Positions 1 through 5,270 are shown, numbered from the stretch's first letter. The stretch is DNA of 6,801 bases from Chloroflexota bacterium (GCA_016210395.1 JACQUI010000250.1:1-6801), one strand, 5' to 3'. Numbers and translations are program-made. Notes: generated by a model not told the origin, from the letters alone.

Positions 1-34
1 GCCTCTGTAACGGGTCGTTCAACCTAACCCCTGG

Positions 35-56
35 CCCCTTCCCTCACGGGAAGGGG
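35..56. repeat. Palindromic hairpin repeat (9-bp stem)
   Basis: A perfect inverted repeat has arms CCCCTTCCC (35-43) and GGGAAGGGG (48-56) around the loop TCAC. It is preceded by CTAACCC (24-30) and followed by AAAAA. The same CTAACCC lead-in precedes the related hairpin at 5271, so the two look like members of one family. An A-run, not a T-run, follows on the plus strand, and no T-run follows on the minus strand, so it is not a classical intrinsic terminator. Confidence 0.75.
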
Positions 57-62
57 AAAAAT

Positions 63-96
63 GTAGGGGCGTCCCGACGTGTCGGGACGCCCCTAC
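63..96. repeat. Perfect 34-base palindrome (16-bp stem)
   Basis: The arms are GTAGGGGCGTCCCGAC (63-78) and GTCGGGACGCCCCTAC (81-96) with only GT between them, a perfect 16-bp stem. It lies between two different hairpin repeats (35-56 and 139-160) in a gene-free stretch. The form (GTAGGGGCG...CGCCCCTAC) is like the short dispersed palindromes found in many bacterial genomes. That resemblance is from memory and was not searched. No T-tract flanks it. Confidence 0.8.
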
Positions 97-138
97 GGCC
101 TTGGGCCTCACCCGATAGCACCAAGCAGAAAGCCTGTC

Positions 139-169
139 CCTTCCCCCTTGCGGGGGAAGGCCAGGATGG
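139..169. repeat. Dispersed hairpin repeat, copy 1
   Basis: The arms CCTTCCCCC (139-147) and GGGGGAAGG (152-160) enclose TTGC, followed by CCAGGATGG (161-169). The same unit recurs at 5271-5302 in the same orientation with a single extra C. Both copies lie just beyond the 3' end of a minus-strand gene: 12 bases from the cyclodeaminase stop here, 12 from the cinA stop there. The position suggests a REP-like element placed at gene ends, possibly limiting 3' decay of the mRNA or assisting termination; this is inference. Confidence 0.8.
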
Positions 170-180
170 GGGGCGTCCCC

Positions 181-1152
181 CTACCCCAGCGGTATCTCCA
201 CGCCTGCGCCCGCCTTCAGCGCCGCGTCGTACACGGCGCGCGCGGCGGCCACGTCCTCGGTCCCGATGCCCTGCGACTCGAACAGCGTGATCGCCCCCTC
301 CGACGGCCTGCCGGGGATGCGTCCCGCGACGATATCTCCCAGCTCCTGCACCTGCTCCCACACGATTGCCCCCCGGCTCACGGCGGCGATCAGCTCGCCG
401 CACTCCACCTTCGCCTGCGGCACGTCGTCGGCGGCAATGAGCGCCGCGTGCCGGACCGTCTCCACGTCCACCTCGGCGTGCAGGGCGTTGTTGCTGCCCG
501 CCGCATTCACGTGACAGCCATCGCCCAGCCACTTGCCCTCCAGCACCGGCGTGGCCGAGTTGGTGATGGTAACGACGATATCCGCGTTCGTGACGCACTC
601 CTCGGCGCTCTCCACGGCCATGACGGGGATGCCCAGCTTCTGGTTCATCTGCCGTGCGAATGCCTGGCGATGCTCCGGCGTGCGGCTGTAGACCCAGGCG
701 TAGCGGATGTCCCGCACGCGGCAGACCGCCTCAAGCTGCGTGGCCGCCTGGCCGCCAACGCCGATGACGCCCACCGTGGATGCCTCCCGGTTGGCCATGT
801 GCCTGGTGGCGACGCCGCTGGCCGCGCCTGTACGCATGCGCCCCAGGTGGTTGGCCTCGACGATTGCCAGGAGCTGGCCGTTGCCGCCGTCGTACAGCAT
901 GACGATCATGCCCGTGGGCGGGCGGGGGCCGTTGCGCGGGCCGCCGTAGACCTTCAGGCCATAGGCGTTGATGGCGCCGCCGACCCAGCCCGCCATGAGG
1001 TTCTGCCCGCCGCCGGGCATGGCCATGCGCGTGCGCGGCCGCACCGATGCCCTCCCCAGCCCGCGCTGGCGGAACGCCTCTTCCACGGCAGCGATGGCCA
1101 TATCCATGGTCAGCAGCTTCTGTACGTCGGCTTCTTTCAGGAGAAGTGCCAT
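181..1152 (-). CDS. Ornithine cyclodeaminase / mu-crystallin family protein
   Basis: A 323-residue protein, normal length for the family. Members are soluble NAD(P)-dependent enzymes such as ornithine cyclodeaminase (ornithine to proline plus ammonia), alanine dehydrogenase and ketimine reductases. Visible marks are GLKVYGG with Lys67, in the place of the family's active-site lysine; MRTGA at 106-110, a substrate/phosphate-contact region; a Rossmann dinucleotide loop GVGGQA at 131-136; HVNAAGSN at 214-221; Asp242/Asp243 near the usual catalytic aspartate; and the C-terminal FESQGIGTED block at 291-300. The ATG at 1152 is chosen because AAGGAG (1158-1163) sits 5 bases upstream; an in-frame extension to 1221 lacks such support. 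Substrate cannot be assigned, since the family is functionally mixed. The upstream gene on the same strand ends 83 bases away and differs strongly in base composition, so an operon is doubtful. G+C is high (42 of 60 bases in row 301-360). Confidence 0.93.
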   Translation of the reverse strand: MALLLKEADVQKLLTMDMAIAAVEEAFRQRGLGRASVRPRTRMAMPGGGQNLMAGWVGGAINAYGLKVYGGPRNGPRPPTGMIVMLYDGGNGQLLAIVEANHLGRMRTGAASGVATRHMANREASTVGVIGVGGQAATQLEAVCRVRDIRYAWVYSRTPEHRQAFARQMNQKLGIPVMAVESAEECVTNADIVVTITNSATPVLEGKWLGDGCHVNAAGSNNALHAEVDVETVRHAALIAADDVPQAKVECGELIAAVSRGAIVWEQVQELGDIVAGRIPGRPSEGAITLFESQGIGTEDVAAARAVYDAALKAGAGVEIPLG

Positions 1153-1207
1153 AAGTGCTCCTTGTGGTGATGTGATCGATGTAGCCAGGAGACCATTGCA
1201 CCTAGGC

Positions 1208-1238
1208 ATTCTAAAGCACAACAGAAAGTCCTTGTCTA
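1208..1238 (-). promoter_or_regulatory. Possible promoter of the cyclodeaminase gene
   Basis: On the minus strand TAGACA (1233-1238, 5 of 6 to the -35 consensus) and TAGAAT (1208-1213, 5 of 6 to the -10 consensus) are separated by 19 bases, longer than the ideal 17. The start codon at 1152 would follow a leader of about 50 bases. The -35 overlaps the stop codon of the upstream gene. The call rests on motif matches only. Confidence 0.3.
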
Positions 1239-1949
1239 TGGGGAGCTATCGTTTGCTTTTGAGGCAGGCGTAGTGTCGTCTGAGACTAGATCTTCACCAG
1301 ATATGAGCTGCTCCACAAGCAAAGCAGTCTCTGTGAGCAAATCGTCTAGTTTGGCGTAAGCACCTTTGGCTGCCTTTCGGGTGTCGTCATAGGCGTTCAT
1401 CATTTCTGCGTATTGTCTTGCCTCTTCCTCTAGTATGGCGAGATCTCTGTTCAACTTACGAATGTTCTCCGTCAGCCTTGCACTACCAATGCCCAGCCAG
1501 GCGTAGCGACCTAGCACCTCACTCCGAATTGTCGACATTTCTTCTGCGGTTTCCTTCATTCTTTGTTCGGGATTGGGAGGTAAGTGCATGTCGTCATCGC
1601 CTGACTGGATCCCGTACAGACCACCCGCAATATGGCGGTATCTGCCTGAGAGAGCAAGCAGCTTCTCGAGAGCGTCTTGCAGAGGGGTTAGCCGCTGTCG
1701 CCTGAATTCTGTTCGGCGCTCTATGACTGCTTTTTGAAGTTGATTCCTGTACTCCTGGGTCTGCTGCGACAGTCTAGCCTTGTTTTCTTCGACAAGGCGT
1801 CGAAGGTTCGTCTTGTCACTCTGAGCATTTGCCCACATGGCAAACAAACCAGTTAGAAGGGATGCTCCAAGGGCTGCTGCGACAGTATCCCAAGTCACGT
1901 TTCTACCCGTCCTATCTTTTTCCCCTGTCCTCGGTTCAGTATTGGACAA
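1236..1949 (-). CDS. Hypothetical membrane-anchored coiled-coil protein
   Basis: A 237-residue protein of no family I recognise. Residues 1-20 are polar and charged. Residues 22-41 form one hydrophobic segment (VAAALGASLLTGLFAMW at its core), probably a single transmembrane anchor. Residues 46-100 and 160-218 are rich in Glu, Arg, Lys, Gln and Leu with helix-like spacing, suggesting long helices or coiled coils. The tail is acidic and polar. The form suggests a structural or sensing membrane protein, but no catalytic motif is visible. The reading frame opens directly after a TAG (1950-1952), and the first usable start is a TTG at 1947-1949 with no convincing Shine-Dalgarno. A GTG at codon 18 is an alternative, but it would leave almost no residues ahead of the membrane segment. 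G+C is clearly lower than in the neighbours (32 of 60 in row 1261-1320), hinting at acquisition from elsewhere. Gene call fairly likely, start uncertain, function unknown. Confidence 0.7.
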   Translation of the reverse strand: MSNTEPRTGEKDRTGRNVTWDTVAAALGASLLTGLFAMWANAQSDKTNLRRLVEENKARLSQQTQEYRNQLQKAVIERRTEFRRQRLTPLQDALEKLLALSGRYRHIAGGLYGIQSGDDDMHLPPNPEQRMKETAEEMSTIRSEVLGRYAWLGIGSARLTENIRKLNRDLAILEEEARQYAEMMNAYDDTRKAAKGAYAKLDDLLTETALLVEQLISGEDLVSDDTTPASKANDSSP

Positions 1950-1991
1950 CTAAACTGGATACACTTCGAGCGCACGCCTTGCGTCACGTGA

Positions 1992-2048
1992 GTCCATTGT
2001 TCCGAAGTAGCGGTGCTCCCCCACCGTCAGCAAATCGTTGTGAGCGCC
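1992..2048 (-). pseudogene. Remnant of a duplicated alpha/beta hydrolase 3' end
   Basis: The minus strand reads HNDLLTVGEHRYF, matching HNDLLTVGEQRYF near the C-terminus of the intact hydrolase at 2364-3152 and including the catalytic-histidine position. Over 19 aligned residues I count 13 identities. At DNA level, 2004-2050 and 2403-2449 agree at 40 of 47 bases without gaps. The frame is closed by TAG codons at 2055-2060 on its 5' side and at 1950-1952 on its 3' side, so only this scrap of the gene remains. The rest of the duplicate is absent, and the HicB-like gene begins about 50 bases away in the opposite direction. It is best read as a decayed, truncated paralogue whose body was deleted or replaced. 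Confidence 0.72.
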
Positions 2049-2100
2049 GCTGTGCTACTATAGCATTATCTTCTACCAGGGCCTCCCAGAAGGAGCGGTC

Positions 2101-2334
2101 ATGGCCACCCAGAAATTCACCGTCATCCTGACCTGGGACGAGCAAGAGCAGCTTTGGGTTACCCACGTGCCTGCGCTGAACTGGATTTCCACCTACGGGC
2201 ATACCCAGGAAGAGGCTCTTGCGATGACTGAAGAAGCCATCCTGGGCTATCTGGAAGCCGCCGAGAAAGACGGCGTAGCCGTTCCTGCCACGAGCACGGA
2301 GGCAAGGCTCTTGGAAGTTGAAGTGGCCCGCTGA
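2101..2334 (+). CDS. HicB-like (UPF0150 family) antitoxin-type protein
   Basis: A 77-residue protein with the HicB-like fold pattern: an N-terminal strand (FTVILTWDEQEQLWV, 6-20), then THVPALNWISTYGHTQEEAL (21-40) and a helix (AMTEEAILGYLEAAEKDG, 41-58). The usual LPGC-type turn is replaced by LNWI. In HicAB toxin-antitoxin pairs HicB binds and neutralises the mRNA-cleaving toxin HicA. This is the short single-domain form, with no room for the C-terminal ribbon-helix-helix or HTH DNA-binding domain of longer HicB proteins. AGAAGGAG (2088-2095) lies 5 bases before the ATG and fixes the start. An AT-rich run at 2059-2069 could hold a -10 element, but no good -35 is seen. No HicA-like ORF (about 60-80 residues, double-stranded-RNA-binding fold) lies on either side: upstream is the hydrolase remnant, and downstream a convergent hydrolase 29 bases away. 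It is therefore a solitary member, possibly a regulator or a leftover. Confidence 0.82.
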   Translation: MATQKFTVILTWDEQEQLWVTHVPALNWISTYGHTQEEALAMTEEAILGYLEAAEKDGVAVPATSTEARLLEVEVAR

Positions 2335-2363
2335 TCCCTCCCTTGCCGCGTATCAGGTGACCC

Positions 2364-3152
2364 CTACCACCCCTTACCCTCCAGGAACCGGTCTATCGCC
2401 CAGAAGTAGCGCTGCTCCCCTACCGTCAGCAGGTCGTTGTGCCCGGCGCGCGGCACAACGATCAGCGTCTTCTCACGGCTGCCCAGGTCGTCGTGCAGGT
2501 ACTGCGCCTCGGACAGCGGAACCAGCGTGTCGTTGGCCCCGTGGATGATCAGCGCGGGCACGGTAATGCCCTTTACCATGCGCTGGCTTGCCGCCTCCAC
2601 CTGCGGGGCCTCGTCTTCGCCCAGCGGCATGCCCACGTGGGCCAACAGGCGCGCAGGGCTGCCGAAGCCGCTTTCGATGATCAGCCCGCGCACGGCGTCG
2701 GGGTGCGCGTAGGCCAGGGCCAGCGCCGGCGCGCTGCCCAGCGAGCGTCCCATGACAAACAGGCTGCGCGACAGCCCCTGCGACGCCCGCCAGTCCAGAA
2801 CGTACCGGTACACCGCCTCTGCGTCCCCCAGGATGCTCGTGAAGGACGGCGCGCCTGTGCTGCCGCCGTACCCCCGGTAGTCCGCCACGAACAGGTTCAG
2901 GTCCAGCTCCTGGAACAAGCGGGCCACGCCGTCGTACTCGCAGGCAAGCTCGGCGTTGCCGTGGAAGTACAGCACCGTGGGGCTGGAGGGTCGCGCGGCG
3001 TAGGAGCGGCAGAGCAGGCTTGCACCGCCGGCAACGGGGACCGCCAGGTCCGTGGCGCCGTCGGGCGCGGGCCACCACTCCTTCCGAGGGCGCAGCAGGA
3101 ATCCCGCTATTGCGGGGCTGTCCAGGGGCGCGAAGGCTCGTGGGTCTAGCAT
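2364..3152 (-). CDS. Alpha/beta hydrolase (serine hydrolase, COG1073/S33-like)
   Basis: A 262-residue alpha/beta-hydrolase. Counting from the ATG at 3152: YFHGNAE at 62-68 is the HGN oxyanion-hole block; DYRGYGGSTG at 91-100 is typical of the Bem46/ABHD13-like group; GRSLGS at 135-140 is the nucleophile elbow with Ser137; HGANDTLVP at 204-212 carries the acid Asp208; and AGHNDLL at 236-242 supplies His238. The triad is complete, so it is probably an active esterase, lipase or peptidase-like enzyme; the substrate is unknown. There is no clear signal peptide; the N-terminus DPRAFAPLDSPAIAGFLLRP looks cytoplasmic or weakly membrane-associated. A GTG two codons upstream (3158) is an equally possible start, as neither has a clear Shine-Dalgarno. 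It converges with the HicB-like gene (29-base gap) and diverges from the small-peptide cassette. TAGAAT on the minus strand (3208-3213) may be a -10, without a good -35. Part of its 3' end is duplicated at 1992-2048. Confidence 0.92.
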   Translation of the reverse strand: MLDPRAFAPLDSPAIAGFLLRPRKEWWPAPDGATDLAVPVAGGASLLCRSYAARPSSPTVLYFHGNAELACEYDGVARLFQELDLNLFVADYRGYGGSTGAPSFTSILGDAEAVYRYVLDWRASQGLSRSLFVMGRSLGSAPALALAYAHPDAVRGLIIESGFGSPARLLAHVGMPLGEDEAPQVEAASQRMVKGITVPALIIHGANDTLVPLSEAQYLHDDLGSREKTLIVVPRAGHNDLLTVGEQRYFWAIDRFLEGKGW

Positions 3153-3267
3153 TTGCACGGTAGCAGTGAAATAGGGCGGCGACGCACCCGTGTTTGCGGT
3201 TCCGTCTATTCTACCCTAAGTAGCGGTATCTTTCCCGCGAATCCCGGTTGCTGCGTGGGGAAAGGCA

Positions 3268-3296
3268 TTGACAAACGGGGGACACAGTAGCACTAT
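3268..3296 (+). promoter_or_regulatory. Sigma70-type promoter for the small-peptide cassette
   Basis: A perfect -35 TTGACA (3268-3273) is followed after exactly 17 bases by CACTAT (3291-3296), a 3 of 6 match to the -10 consensus. Transcription would begin near 3303, about 22 bases before the ATG at 3325. The strong -35 and ideal spacing make this the best promoter candidate in the window, although the -10 is weak. Confidence 0.55.
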
Positions 3297-3311
3297 GAAT
3301 AGCATTAAGAA

Positions 3312-3320
3312 AGGAGGTGA
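3312..3320 (+). promoter_or_regulatory. Near-perfect Shine-Dalgarno that fixes the mini-ORF start
   Basis: AGGAGGTGA is complementary to the 16S rRNA tail over nine bases. Seven bases separate AGGAGG from the ATG at 3325. An in-frame ATG at 3295 overlaps the proposed -10 and has no such site, so 3325 is the likely start. Confidence 0.85.
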
Positions 3321-3324
3321 TTGT

Positions 3325-3399
3325 ATGTGTGCAACGTGTGCTGCCCATAACAAGGCTGGAGGTAAACCTGCCGCTCCCAAGAAGGGTGGCAAGATGTAG
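3325..3399 (+). CDS. 24-residue Cys/Lys-rich small protein (CxxC)
   Basis: A 24-codon ORF preceded by an almost ideal ribosome site and ended by TAG. It begins MCATCAAHNK and ends PKKGGKM. Cys2 and Cys5 form a CxxC pair, with His8 close behind. The rest is Gly, Ala, Pro and Lys (five Lys, no acidic residue), so the peptide is strongly basic. CxxC with a nearby His could bind a metal or be redox-active, and the tail could contact nucleic acid or ribosome; both are inference from composition. I do not recognise a family. The gene has its own promoter (3268-3296) and a perfect terminator (3421-3450), giving a predicted transcript of about 150 bases. Alternatives are a leader peptide for the YceI-family gene that starts 60 bases beyond the terminator, or a small RNA with an incidental ORF. 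The Shine-Dalgarno argues that it is translated. Confidence 0.68.
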   Translation: MCATCAAHNKAGGKPAAPKKGGKM

Positions 3400-3420
3400 T
3401 CCATCCCTGTTAAGGGTGGA

Positions 3421-3450
3421 AAGCGGGCCAGACAACTGGCCCGCTTTTTT
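3421..3450 (+). terminator. Rho-independent terminator after the mini-ORF
   Basis: The arms AAGCGGGCCAG (3421-3431) and CTGGCCCGCTT (3436-3446) form a perfect 11-bp stem with an ACAA loop. The T-run spans 3445-3450 (TTTTTT), its first two bases pairing at the stem foot. It lies 21 bases after the mini-ORF stop and 59 bases before the YceI-family start. No matching T-run is present for the minus strand, so it works on plus-strand transcripts. Confidence 0.93.
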
Positions 3451-3509
3451 CGTTTCTATGAACCGGGGCGCATGCGCTTCCCCCAAACAGTCCACATTCC
3501 GGAGGCTAC

Positions 3510-4310
3510 ATGCGAGTCCGCAACGGTTGGCAAGGGGTTGCCGGAGGCTTCCACTTCCTGACGCTCTTGTCGGCAGTGCTCATCACTACATCCTTTGCCT
3601 GCGCGGGGAGTCCATCCGCCGAGCCGGCTGCCGCCATCTCCCAGTCCACCGCAACGCCGTCGTCAGCGGCAGGCCTGGCAAGCGCATCAGCTACGCCTTC
3701 GCCTACGCCCCTTGCCAGCGACGTGCAGATGGGCGACACCGTCTGGACGCTGGAGGGCGACACCAAGGCTGCATACCTGGTCAGAGAACAGCTCGCACGG
3801 CTCAGCTTCCCATCAGACGCCATTGGCGTCACGAAGTCGCTGGAAGGCAGCATCATCCTCGGCCCCGGCAACACCGTCCGAACGGACCAGCGGAGCATGA
3901 TCGCCATTGACCTGCGCACGCTCACCAGCGACGAGTCCCGGCGCGACCGCTTTATCCGGCAGAGCAGCCTGGAGTCCGACCGCTATCCCTTTGCCGTGTT
4001 CGTGCCCCGGAGCGTGACGGGCCTTCCGTGGCCCATTCCAGCCGAAGGCCAGGCCCAGTTCCAGATCACCGGCGACCTGACGGCGCACGGCGTCACGAAG
4101 CCGGTGACCTGGGACGTCGCCGCCACGTTCGGCAAGGATACCGTTTCAGGAGAAGCAACCACGAGCTTCCCATTCAGCGCCTTCAACATGCGCATCCCAC
4201 GGGTGGCCGTGCTGCTCAGCGTGGACGACAACATCCGGCTGCGGCTGGACTTCACGGCCCGCAAAGGCATTGTCGGGCCAAAGAGCGGACCTGGACCTGC
4301 CGGCCCGTGA
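3510..4310 (+). CDS. YceI-family exported (probable lipo-) protein
   Basis: A 266-residue protein. Residues 14-30 are hydrophobic and end at FAC with Cys31, a lipoprotein-like but imperfect lipobox (Ser-Phe-Ala-Cys). Residues 32-70 are a low-complexity Ser/Ala/Thr/Pro linker, so the domain probably sits outside the membrane on a flexible tether. Residues about 77-249 are the YceI domain, a lipocalin-like beta barrel known in the family to bind polyisoprenoid lipids. Visible marks are YLVREQLARLSFPSDAIG (89-106), ITGDLTAHGVTKPVTWDV (186-203) and FPFSAFNMRIPRV...LSVDDNIRLRLDF (220-248). A 17-residue Gly/Pro/Lys-rich tail follows. GGAGG (3501-3505) four bases before the ATG supports the start. 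No good promoter is seen between the terminator at 3450 and the gene, so expression may rely on readthrough or on an unrecognised promoter. The 3' end lies 6 bases from the convergent tenA. Confidence 0.9.
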   Translation: MRVRNGWQGVAGGFHFLTLLSAVLITTSFACAGSPSAEPAAAISQSTATPSSAAGLASASATPSPTPLASDVQMGDTVWTLEGDTKAAYLVREQLARLSFPSDAIGVTKSLEGSIILGPGNTVRTDQRSMIAIDLRTLTSDESRRDRFIRQSSLESDRYPFAVFVPRSVTGLPWPIPAEGQAQFQITGDLTAHGVTKPVTWDVAATFGKDTVSGEATTSFPFSAFNMRIPRVAVLLSVDDNIRLRLDFTARKGIVGPKSGPGPAGP

Positions 4311-4316
4311 GCCGCG

Positions 4317-4970
4317 CTACCCCGGCCACTGCTCCATGCGGTACGCCATCTCCCAGAACATCAGCTCGTAGCGGCTGCTGGTGAGGAAGGCCCGCCGCAT
4401 GGCCTCGCGCTCGGCGGGGCCTGCCGAGGCCCCCGCCTGGTCCACAAAGCCGCGCCACGCCTCCACGCTGTGCTCCAGCATGCCCTGGGCATAGAAGTCG
4501 GACCACGGCCCGTAAACGGGGTGGTCTATCCGTCCAACCGCCTCGCGGAGCAGGTGGTACGTCCATGGGCAGGGCAACAGCGCGGCGGCCGTCGGCCCCA
4601 GGCCGTGCTGGTGCGCAGTGACGAGCATGTGATTGGCGTAGGCCAGGTTAGTGGGCGCGGGCGGCGTTCGCGCGGCCTCCTCCGGCGACACCTCCACAAG
4701 CTCCAGGAGCTGGCGGTGCAGCGGGCGTTCGATGGGCGTCAGCACCCGCTTGGCAAGCGCCTCCACCGCCTCCGAGTCCGGCGCCTTGCCCAGGGCGATA
4801 GCAACGGTGCGGGCGAAGGCCTCCAGGTAGTGGAAGTCCTGGATGAGGTAGAAGCGAAACTTCTCGACAGGCAGCCTGCCTTCCTTCGCCTCGCGGAGAA
4901 AGGGGTTGCGGAAGATCTGGTCCCAGACAGGCTGGGCCTCTGATCTGAGCTGCTCAGAAAAGGAAGCCAT
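4317..4970 (-). CDS. tenA: TenA-family aminopyrimidine aminohydrolase (thiaminase II)
   Basis: A 217-residue all-helical protein of the usual TenA length. The family hydrolyses 4-amino-5-aminomethyl-2-methylpyrimidine, a thiamine breakdown product, to HMP for thiamine salvage. Some members also cleave thiamine. Key places are present: QDFHYLEAFAR (44-54) with Asp45 and Tyr48, Tyr111 in NLAYANHM, LPCPWTYHLL (132-141) with Cys134 as catalytic cysteine, and YELMFWEMAY (201-210) with Glu207. With the cysteine retained it belongs to the classical TenA_C type. The ATG at 4970 overlaps the TGA of the upstream DUF2283 gene (TGATG), and no clear Shine-Dalgarno precedes it, so translation is probably coupled. 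No other thiamine gene and no recognisable TPP riboswitch was seen upstream. The 3' end converges with the YceI-family gene at a 6-base gap. Confidence 0.94.
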   Translation of the reverse strand: MASFSEQLRSEAQPVWDQIFRNPFLREAKEGRLPVEKFRFYLIQDFHYLEAFARTVAIALGKAPDSEAVEALAKRVLTPIERPLHRQLLELVEVSPEEAARTPPAPTNLAYANHMLVTAHQHGLGPTAAALLPCPWTYHLLREAVGRIDHPVYGPWSDFYAQGMLEHSVEAWRGFVDQAGASAGPAEREAMRRAFLTSSRYELMFWEMAYRMEQWPG

Positions 4971-5206
4971 CAGGACGTGGCCAGCCGCAGATCGGCTGCA
5001 ATGGGCAACTGGAAGAGGTCGTTCTTCGAGAGACGCGTGGAAAAAAACAACACTTCGAGGTTCTCGACCTCGCGGGTCTTGGGATTGAGACGGGCGACTA
5101 CTTCGTCGCCGATGTCTTCCGATTCCTGCTCCGGATAAGGCGGGCAGACGTCAATGTAAAGGATGTCTGCATCGCGTTCGTATCTGAAGGTTAAGCTCTT
5201 TCCCAT
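4970..5206 (-). CDS. DUF2283 domain small protein
   Basis: A 78-residue protein. LTFRYERDADILYIDV (5-20), then DEVVARLNPKTREVENLEVLFFS (34-56), fit the DUF2283 pattern: a strand with DxLYI, followed by a second strand pair with 'V..R...TREV..LEV'. The C-terminus (57-78) is a short extension. Family members are small, cytoplasmic and of unknown function; some lie beside DUF4258-type toxins, but no such gene is here. The ATG at 5206 is preferred: a G-rich GGGGGTG (5212-5218) lies 5 bases upstream and the domain begins at once, whereas the in-frame extension to 5257 encodes no domain sequence. Its TGA overlaps the tenA ATG, so the two are one transcription and translation unit. The coupling suggests a shared or stoichiometric role, which the sequence does not identify. 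Confidence 0.83.
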   Translation of the reverse strand: MGKSLTFRYERDADILYIDVCPPYPEQESEDIGDEVVARLNPKTREVENLEVLFFSTRLSKNDLFQLPIAADLRLATS

Positions 5207-5270
5207 TCCAACACCCCCGATATGAGCCCACCGGTGACGTACGCCGTGACAATCCAACTGACTAACCCTT

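Noticed and set aside
35..61. Hairpin followed by AAAAA considered as a terminator
   Set aside because: A terminator needs a T-run 3' of the stem. The plus strand has A's there and the minus strand has CCAGGGG.
139..160. Hairpin repeats considered as part of a CRISPR array
   Set aside because: Only single, widely separated copies are present, with no regular spacers and no cas genes.
79..1170. 363-codon plus-strand open frame
   Set aside because: It is antisense to the well-supported cyclodeaminase gene, has the Arg/His/Pro/Ala-rich look of a shadow frame, and its first residues are only translated hairpin repeats.
1984..2202. 72-codon minus-strand frame considered as a possible HicA toxin
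   Set aside because: It has no HicA features and is out of frame with the hydrolase remnant; it is a shadow of the HicB-like gene and its upstream region.
2439..3149. 236-codon plus-strand open frame
   Set aside because: It lies opposite the alpha/beta hydrolase, which has a complete catalytic triad; the frame itself has shadow-type composition and no domain.
3468..3477. GCGCATGCGC palindrome upstream of the YceI-family gene, considered as an operator
   Set aside because: Ten-base palindromes arise several times by chance in a window of this size; there is no second copy and no promoter context.
5207..5270. Region upstream of DUF2283-tenA inspected for a TPP riboswitch
   Set aside because: It is too short, and no THI-box-like conserved segments were seen.
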